This document shows positions 31,828 through 36,209 of a stretch of 36,209 nt of DNA, in pieces. Below the pieces are notes generated by a model that saw only the letters and a list, made by a program, of their open reading frames with translations, did not search any database and was not told the DNA's origin. How positions within the stretch are numbered: position 1 is the stretch's first letter; each line of letters opens with the position of its first letter. The position numbers and the translations under genes are program-made. The DNA is from Alphaproteobacteria bacterium (GTDB taxonomy: Bacteria; Pseudomonadota; Alphaproteobacteria; Sphingomonadales; Sphingomonadaceae), in NCBI GenBank assembly GCA_018830415.1, contig JAHJSJ010000277.1:1-36209 (forward strand), written 5' to 3'.

Positions 31828-32306
31828 TCCTTGTCACTGTCGGGATGCAGTTGGGGTTTGATCGCCTGATCGCGGCGATGGACGCGCTTGCACCCACACT
31901 GGGCCGGCAAGTAATCGCGCAAACCGGCAAGGGCCGCTATGTTCCGCAAAATATGGATGCGCGCGCCAAAATCGCGCCCGCGGCGTTTGAAAAGCTGGTG
32001 CAGCAATCGGCCCTGATCGTCAGCCATGCCGGGATCGGCACGGTGCTGACCGCCGCGCGCTTTTCTACACCGATCATCCTGATCCCGCGCCGCGCCGCGC
32101 TGGGCGAACATCGCAATGATCACCAGCTGGCGACTGTGGATCAGCTTTCCGGACGGCCCGGCGTTCTGGTGGCGATGAACGAAAGCCAGCTTTCCGCGCG
32201 GATTGCCGAAGGCCTGGCGCTCAGGGACTTGCCAGAGGTGCAATCGCCCACTTCGCGCCAGTTGCACGCCGCACTGGCCGCCTTCATCGAAAACCGCCGA
32301 TTGTGA
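31824..32306 (+). CDS. Alg13-like glycosyltransferase catalytic subunit (PssE/EpsF type)
   Basis: A 160-aa protein starting at GTG 31824, within the stop of the previous gene (GTGA). It begins M-I-L-V-T-V-G-M-Q-L-G-F-D-R-L, a typical Alg13 start (usually V-T-V-G-T-x-x-F-D-x-L; here M-Q-L-G replaces T). It carries the sugar-nucleotide-binding block I-V-S-H-A-G-I-G-T-V-L and P-R-R-A-A-L-G-E-H-R-N-D-H-Q of GT28-fold C-terminal domains. It should form a heterodimer with the Alg14-like protein. The next genes make UDP-ManNAcA, a plausible donor. Confidence 0.88.
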   Translation: MILVTVGMQLGFDRLIAAMDALAPTLGRQVIAQTGKGRYVPQNMDARAKIAPAAFEKLVQQSALIVSHAGIGTVLTAARFSTPIILIPRRAALGEHRNDHQLATVDQLSGRPGVLVAMNESQLSARIAEGLALRDLPEVQSPTSRQLHAALAAFIENRRL

Positions 32307-32418
32307 CCTTCGCTGTCCCGATGCCTGACAAAGCTCGGTTAAAAACCCGGCAAGCCTAACGCGATTTTAAGGGCTTTGCGGCCATGGTTCCGCCTGAAAA
32401 TGCCGGGACAATGATTTC

Positions 32419-33723
32419 ATGAATGCACCCTTTTATGCCAATGCCGCGCTTGGGCGTGAGGCAATCGTTCATCCCGCGCCCGATCATCAGGTCGCGGTGA
32501 TCGGGCTGGGCTATATCGGCCTGCCAACCGCGGCGCTGCTCGCCTCTTACGGCTGGCAGGTATGCGGCGTGGACGTTTCGGAAAAGGTGGTCGCCACGGT
32601 CAACGCGGGCGGCGTCCATATCGAGGAACGCGATCTCGATAAACTGGTGCACGATGCCATCACCGCGCAAACGCTGGTGGCATCGACCCAAGTGCCCACC
32701 GCCAGTTTCTACATGATCGCCGTGCCCACCCCGCTGGGGCCGGACAACACGCCCGATATTTCCTATGTCGAAGCCGCCGCGCGCGCGATTGCGCCAAGAA
32801 TCCTGCCGGGTGCCTGCGTGATCGTGGAGAGCACCTCGCCGGTCGGCACCACCGAACGCGTCGCCGCGATCATCGCTGAAATGCGCCCCGATCTGGTGGT
32901 GCCGCGCGATGGCTTCACCGGCGCGGCAGACATTGCGCTGGCCTATTGCCCCGAACGCGTTTTGCCGGGGCAGATCGTCAATGAACTGGTGCATAATGAC
33001 CGGGTGATCGGTGGGGTCACTGCGGCCTGCGCCGAACGGGCTTCGGCGCTCTATGCCAGCTTTGTGAAGGGCGATTGCCTCACCACCACCGCGCGCGTGG
33101 CCGAAACGGTCAAGCTGGTTGAAAACAGTTTTCGCGATGTGAACATCGCGTTCGCCAACGAATTATCGATGATCGCTGACGTGATCGGGGTGGATGTGTG
33201 GGACGTGATCCGGCTGGCCAACCGTCACCCGCGCGTCAACATCCTGCAACCCGGCCCCGGCGTGGGCGGGCATTGCATCGCGGTTGATCCGTGGTTTCTG
33301 GTGGCGGGCGCTCCGCAAGCCGCGCGGTTGGTAAGGACGGCGCGCGAGGTCAATGATCACAAGGCGGTGCATACCGAGGGCCGCATCCGCGCGCTGCTGG
33401 ATTCCGCGCCGGGCGGCAAGGTCGCGCTGCTCGGCCTTGCATTCAAACCCGACATTGACGATTTCCGCGAAAGCCCCGCGCTCGCCATCGCGCAAAGCCT
33501 TTCCCACACGCATGGGCAGCGGATACTGGTGGTCGAACCGTTTACCGAAAGCTTGCCCGATGCCCTTGCCGGATCGGGCGCAGCGCTGGTGACGCTTGAC
33601 GCCGCGTTGCAGGCGGCCGAGATTGTAGTGGTGCTGGTCGATCACACTGCGTTCAAATACCTCTCGCCCGATGATCTGGCGGGCAAGCTGGTGTTCGATA
33701 CGCGAGGCATGCTGCGGCGATGA
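32419..33723 (+). CDS. wecC: UDP-N-acetyl-D-mannosamine dehydrogenase
   Basis: A 434-aa NAD-dependent four-electron dehydrogenase that turns UDP-ManNAc into UDP-ManNAcA. V-I-G-L-G-Y-I-G-L-P-T-A is the NAD loop. E-S-T-S-P-V-G-T-T, the L-V-E-N-S-F-R-D-V-N-I-A-F-A-N-E segment and G-P-G-V-G-G-H-C-I-A-V-D-P-W-F-L with catalytic Cys286 are all intact. D-P-W-F at that site favours the ManNAc dehydrogenase over the UDP-Glc enzyme, and the wecB gene next to it agrees. Its TGA overlaps the wecB ATG. A 112-base gap with no clear terminator separates it from the glycosyltransferase pair. Confidence 0.93.
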   Translation: MNAPFYANAALGREAIVHPAPDHQVAVIGLGYIGLPTAALLASYGWQVCGVDVSEKVVATVNAGGVHIEERDLDKLVHDAITAQTLVASTQVPTASFYMIAVPTPLGPDNTPDISYVEAAARAIAPRILPGACVIVESTSPVGTTERVAAIIAEMRPDLVVPRDGFTGAADIALAYCPERVLPGQIVNELVHNDRVIGGVTAACAERASALYASFVKGDCLTTTARVAETVKLVENSFRDVNIAFANELSMIADVIGVDVWDVIRLANRHPRVNILQPGPGVGGHCIAVDPWFLVAGAPQAARLVRTAREVNDHKAVHTEGRIRALLDSAPGGKVALLGLAFKPDIDDFRESPALAIAQSLSHTHGQRILVVEPFTESLPDALAGSGAALVTLDAALQAAEIVVVLVDHTAFKYLSPDDLAGKLVFDTRGMLRR

Positions 33724-34856
33724 GTCCGGTTGGCGGGAAACCCCGCATTCTCGTCACCTTCGGCACCCGGCCCGAAGCGATCAAGATGTTCCCGGTGGTC
33801 GATGCCTTGCGCGAAACCGGGCAGTTCGATGTGAAAGTGGTGGTGACCGCTCAACACCGCGAATTGCTCGATTCGGTGCTCGCGCTAGCCGGACTTAGAC
33901 CCGACCTTGACCTCGACTTGATGCAGCCTAGCCAGTCGCTAGATGCCCTCGCCGCGCGGATTTTGACGCGTTTTGGTGAGGCTTTGGACGCGCTCAAGCC
34001 TGATCGCGTTCTGGTTCACGGCGACACCCTGACGACGATGATGGCGACTTTGGCGTGCTATTTCAGGCGGATACCTGTGGGCCATGTCGAGGCCGGATTG
34101 CGCAGCGGCGATATCTATTCGCCCTGGCCCGAAGAGGTAAACCGCAAGGTAACGGGCGCAGTGGCCGACCTACATTTCGCCCCGACAGCAACCGCGGCGG
34201 CAGCCTTACGCGCTGAAAACGTGCATGAAAAAGCCATACACGTCACCGGCAACACGGTGATCGACGCACTGATGTTTGCGCAGCAAAAACTGGCCGCCGA
34301 TCCGTCATTGGCACCCGCCATCGGCCCGCTAAAACGGCGCTTCGCGGGCAAACGGATCATCGCGGTCACGGCCCACCGACGTGAGAATTTCGGAGCCGGG
34401 ATGCAGGAAATTGCCAATGCCTTACAGACACTTGCTAGGCACACAGACGTGGCGATCATCTACCCGCTGCACCCCAATCCCAACGTCGCAGAAGTCATGC
34501 GCCCCGCGCTTTCGGGGCATGACAACATCGCCTTGATCGACCCGCTCGACTACCTCGATTTCGTCGCGATGATGGAAGCTTGCGACATTGTCCTAACCGA
34601 TTCAGGCGGCATCCAGGAGGAAGCGCCCAGCCTCGGGAAACCAGTGCTGGTGATGCGCGACACTACCGAACGGCCCGAAGGTGTTGCCGCAGGGACAGCA
34701 CGATTGGTCGGGGCAGACGCAGCAAAAATCATCATGGAAACCAGTCGTTTGCTTGACGACAGTGACGCTTACGACCGCATGGCCAGGGCGCATAATCCCT
34801 ATGGCGATGGCACCGCCAGCCGCACGATTGCAGCGATCCTTACCACTGCCGGATAG
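33720..34856 (+). CDS. wecB: UDP-N-acetylglucosamine 2-epimerase (non-hydrolysing)
   Basis: A 378-aa GT-B-fold enzyme that interconverts UDP-GlcNAc and UDP-ManNAc, the step before WecC. Motifs: T-F-G-T-R-P-E-A-I-K-M near the N-terminus, V-H-G-D-T, H-V-E-A-G-L-R-S-G-D, V-T-A-H-R-R-E-N-F-G, and T-D-S-G-G-I-Q-E-E-A-P-S-L-G-K-P-V-L. All catalytic Asp, Glu and His positions I can place are present. From about 33885 on it uses CTA, TTA, AGA and AGG codons that are rare in the upstream genes, hinting at a different history for this end of the cluster. It converges with the membrane gene 17 bases on. Confidence 0.95.
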   Translation: MSPVGGKPRILVTFGTRPEAIKMFPVVDALRETGQFDVKVVVTAQHRELLDSVLALAGLRPDLDLDLMQPSQSLDALAARILTRFGEALDALKPDRVLVHGDTLTTMMATLACYFRRIPVGHVEAGLRSGDIYSPWPEEVNRKVTGAVADLHFAPTATAAAALRAENVHEKAIHVTGNTVIDALMFAQQKLAADPSLAPAIGPLKRRFAGKRIIAVTAHRRENFGAGMQEIANALQTLARHTDVAIIYPLHPNPNVAEVMRPALSGHDNIALIDPLDYLDFVAMMEACDIVLTDSGGIQEEAPSLGKPVLVMRDTTERPEGVAAGTARLVGADAAKIIMETSRLLDDSDAYDRMARAHNPYGDGTASRTIAAILTTAG

Positions 34857-34873
34857 TTTGCCCGGCTAACAGC

Positions 34874-35422
34874 TCAAGGGCGCGTACGCACCAATTGGAC
34901 ATAATAGATCGCTGCAACCAGCACCATCAGGCTCACACCGATATCAATCACCCAATTAAGTTTCAGAGGCCCGAAAAGCAGGGCATCGATCATGTGCAGC
35001 GAGGCGATGCGCAAGGCCATCAGACACACCATCGCAGCAGCGGCAAGAACCCCAGCCAAACGCGCAACGTTCCGGCGCCCGCGAAGGTTGCGTGTCCATC
35101 GCTGCAGCGCGAAAATCGCTCCCACTCCTGCGATGGTCAGTATCACCACTACCAGCGGGGCTTGAAGGCTGCGGCGGTCGCCATAATGACCTGATATTCT
35201 GAGATAATCACGAAGAATTGCGCGCAGCCATTCTTCGGCATTGACCAGACGCAGTGCAATCAGGACGGCGAAGAACAGCGCTAGCATCAACCACGTTCGC
35301 AGGTGCCCCGACCCTTGTCGCTGGCGCAGCGCGGTCGCGGCAGCGGCAAGGCAAGCGAGCATGACAATGCCGTAAAGGCCACTTGCGGCAAGGCTAAAGG
35401 TTGATGGACCCGATATCGTCAC
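34874..35422 (-). CDS. Membrane protein of unknown function beside the glycan genes
   Basis: A 182-aa protein I do not recognise. It has about five hydrophobic segments (roughly residues 12–32, 43–61, 87–105, 120–140 and 156–176). The loop after the second segment is charged and aromatic (N-A-E-E-W-L-R-A-I-L-R-D-Y-L-R). Tracts of R-G-R-R-N and R-Q-R-Q-G suggest cytoplasmic loops. It lies between wecB and the IS element, on the opposite strand; it may belong to the glycan region but nothing proves it. The 190 bases between its start and the transposase show no further gene. Confidence 0.7.
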   Translation of the reverse strand: MTISGPSTFSLAASGLYGIVMLACLAAAATALRQRQGSGHLRTWLMLALFFAVLIALRLVNAEEWLRAILRDYLRISGHYGDRRSLQAPLVVVILTIAGVGAIFALQRWTRNLRGRRNVARLAGVLAAAAMVCLMALRIASLHMIDALLFGPLKLNWVIDIGVSLMVLVAAIYYVQLVRTRP

Positions 35423-35612
35423 TGACTTTCCCGCCGCAGTTTACCAGTTGGGCCACGCCGCCGCGGTGTGACCATGTCGATCATTCAGCCAACCAATTCT
35501 GCGCACAAGGCAATTCTGATAAGATGAAAGATTTCCTGTATTACATCTGAAAGCCCCGTCGCCGAGTATGGCTCGATGTGGTCGACGCCTCGAATCGTGT
35601 GCTCATCCGGCA

Positions 35613-36209
35613 TTAGGTCACGTGGACAAAGGGTATCCATAGTTTGATTGAGGCGAGCGCGACGAAGCCGAGGTAGGACTCTTTGGTTTTGTCGTAGCGG
35701 GTGGCGACGCGCCGCCAGTTCTTGAGTTTGTTGAAGAGGCGTTCGATCAGATTGCGCCATTTGTATTTCGCGCGATCGTGCGGGGCGGGGTTACGTCGGT
35801 TGACCTTGGCCGGGATCACCGCCTCGACACCGGCTGCCGTGATCTCGTCGCGGATCGCATCGGCATCGTATCCCCGATCAGCCAGGAAGGCCTCGATCCG
35901 GTCGGTTATCATGCGGAACAGCGGAGCGAAGCCCTGCACATCGTGCGCCGGTCCCGGTGTCAGCACGCAGCCGAGCGGGAGACCTCTGGCATCGCACCGC
36001 GCGTGGAGCTTGGTGGTGAAGCCGCCGCGCGATCGGCCAAGCGCCTCTGTTTGCTGAGTCCCCTTTTTATGCCGACGGCACAATGATGTGCCCGGACCAC
36101 CATGCTATCAATCATGTCGGCGGCGGTATCGCGCCCTGCCAGCTCGGCCAGCGTCTCGAGCATGGCATCGAACACGCCGGTCGTGACCCATCGTCGATAG
36201 CGCCGGAAG
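35613..36209 (-). CDS. IS5-family DDE transposase, two frames joined by a –1 frameshift (partial)
   Basis: The first frame runs from the right edge to 35960 and encodes R-R-W-V-T-T-G-V-F-D-A-M-L-E-T-L-A and the first catalytic Asp block D-M-I-D-S-M-V-V-R-A-H-H. The second frame runs to 35613 and encodes G-T-Q-Q-T-E-A-L-G-R-S-R-G-G, L-L/F-A-D-R-G-Y-D-A-D with the second Asp, and R-N-L-I-E-R-L-F-N-K-L-K with the Glu. A –1 slip at the A5-G4 run near 36063–36068 joins them as G-I-K-K-G-T-Q, matching the unbroken family sequence, so this is probably programmed frameshifting as reported for IS427-group elements rather than decay. All DDE residues in the visible part are intact, so the element may still be active. 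Confidence 0.88.
36060..36070 (-). other. Probable –1 frameshift slippery site in the transposase
   Basis: Read on the minus strand the site is ATAAAAAGGGG. In the upstream frame the codons are ATA-AAA-AGG; moving back one base gives AAA and AAG and continues in the second frame. The slip yields an uninterrupted IS5-type transposase. Confidence 0.65.

Larger units (their letters stand above)
35585..36209 (-). mobile_element. IS5-family (IS427-like) insertion sequence, partial
   Basis: The transposase end of an IS enters from the right edge on the minus strand. The transposase stop is at 35613, and such elements normally end a few tens of bases further, so the left boundary near 35585 is an estimate. 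The other terminus, both inverted repeats and any target duplication cannot be checked because the right end lies outside the window. Confidence 0.75.

Noticed and set aside
30134..31930. 598-codon version of the racemase gene
   Set aside because: The extra residues overlap the Alg14-like gene and precede the normal family N-terminus at 31216.

Overview
The window looks like chromosome from an alphaproteobacterium of the order Sphingomonadales, most likely Erythrobacteraceae. This is an inference from high GC, the gene order ubiE–fpg–rpsT–dnaA, and the style of FtsH, ParA and the DAACS symporter; no 16S gene or database match was available. No tRNA, rRNA, CRISPR array or prophage is visible. 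Genes are tightly packed with many 1–4 bp start/stop overlaps.

Layout. 1–3.4 kb: divergent ubiE (cut by the left edge) and mutM/fpg, then rpsT with a clear terminator, a 0.5 kb leader rich in dyads, and dnaA. 3.4–8.5 kb: a DUF983 protein coupled to a MoeB/ThiF-like enzyme, a small membrane protein and a Sir2 deacylase on the minus strand, then dapB, a ZIP-like transporter, nth and a small lipoprotein. 8.5–13.2 kb: a DAACS symporter behind dapE, a tiny ORF that looks like the stump of a cupin gene, a LysE-type exporter, and an S1/P1 nuclease coupled to a glutathione S-transferase. 13.3–15.8 kb: a VOC protein, then an sdpR–sdpI–hydrolase operon with a palindromic operator at its start codon. 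15.9–20.7 kb: a phospholipase D-type protein, rpoZ, an orphan ParA ATPase and ftsH with a strong terminator.

20.8–25.9 kb: a TetR repressor diverges from a four-gene DevC–DevA–DevB–TolC-type tripartite exporter, with two tandem operators between them. 25.9–29.6 kb: a minus-strand three-gene operon coupled by ATGA overlaps, encoding a DUF3604 PHP-like lipoprotein, a parvulin-like protein and a HupE/UreJ membrane protein. This is the best candidate for a poorly described system. 29.7–31.2 kb: an alpha-methylacyl-CoA racemase-type enzyme coupled to a MaoC hydratase. 31.4–34.9 kb: an Alg14/Alg13-like split glycosyltransferase followed by wecC and wecB, a compact UDP-ManNAcA glycan module. The right edge holds an unrecognised membrane protein and an IS5-family (IS427-like) transposase with an apparent programmed –1 frameshift; it runs off the window.

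How the parts relate. Most genes are housekeeping: DNA repair (mutM, nth), replication initiation (dnaA), transcription (rpoZ), quality control (ftsH) and lysine/peptidoglycan precursor synthesis (dapB, dapE). The accessory content is the exporter operon, the DUF3604 trio, the sdpRI operon, the glycan module and the IS element.
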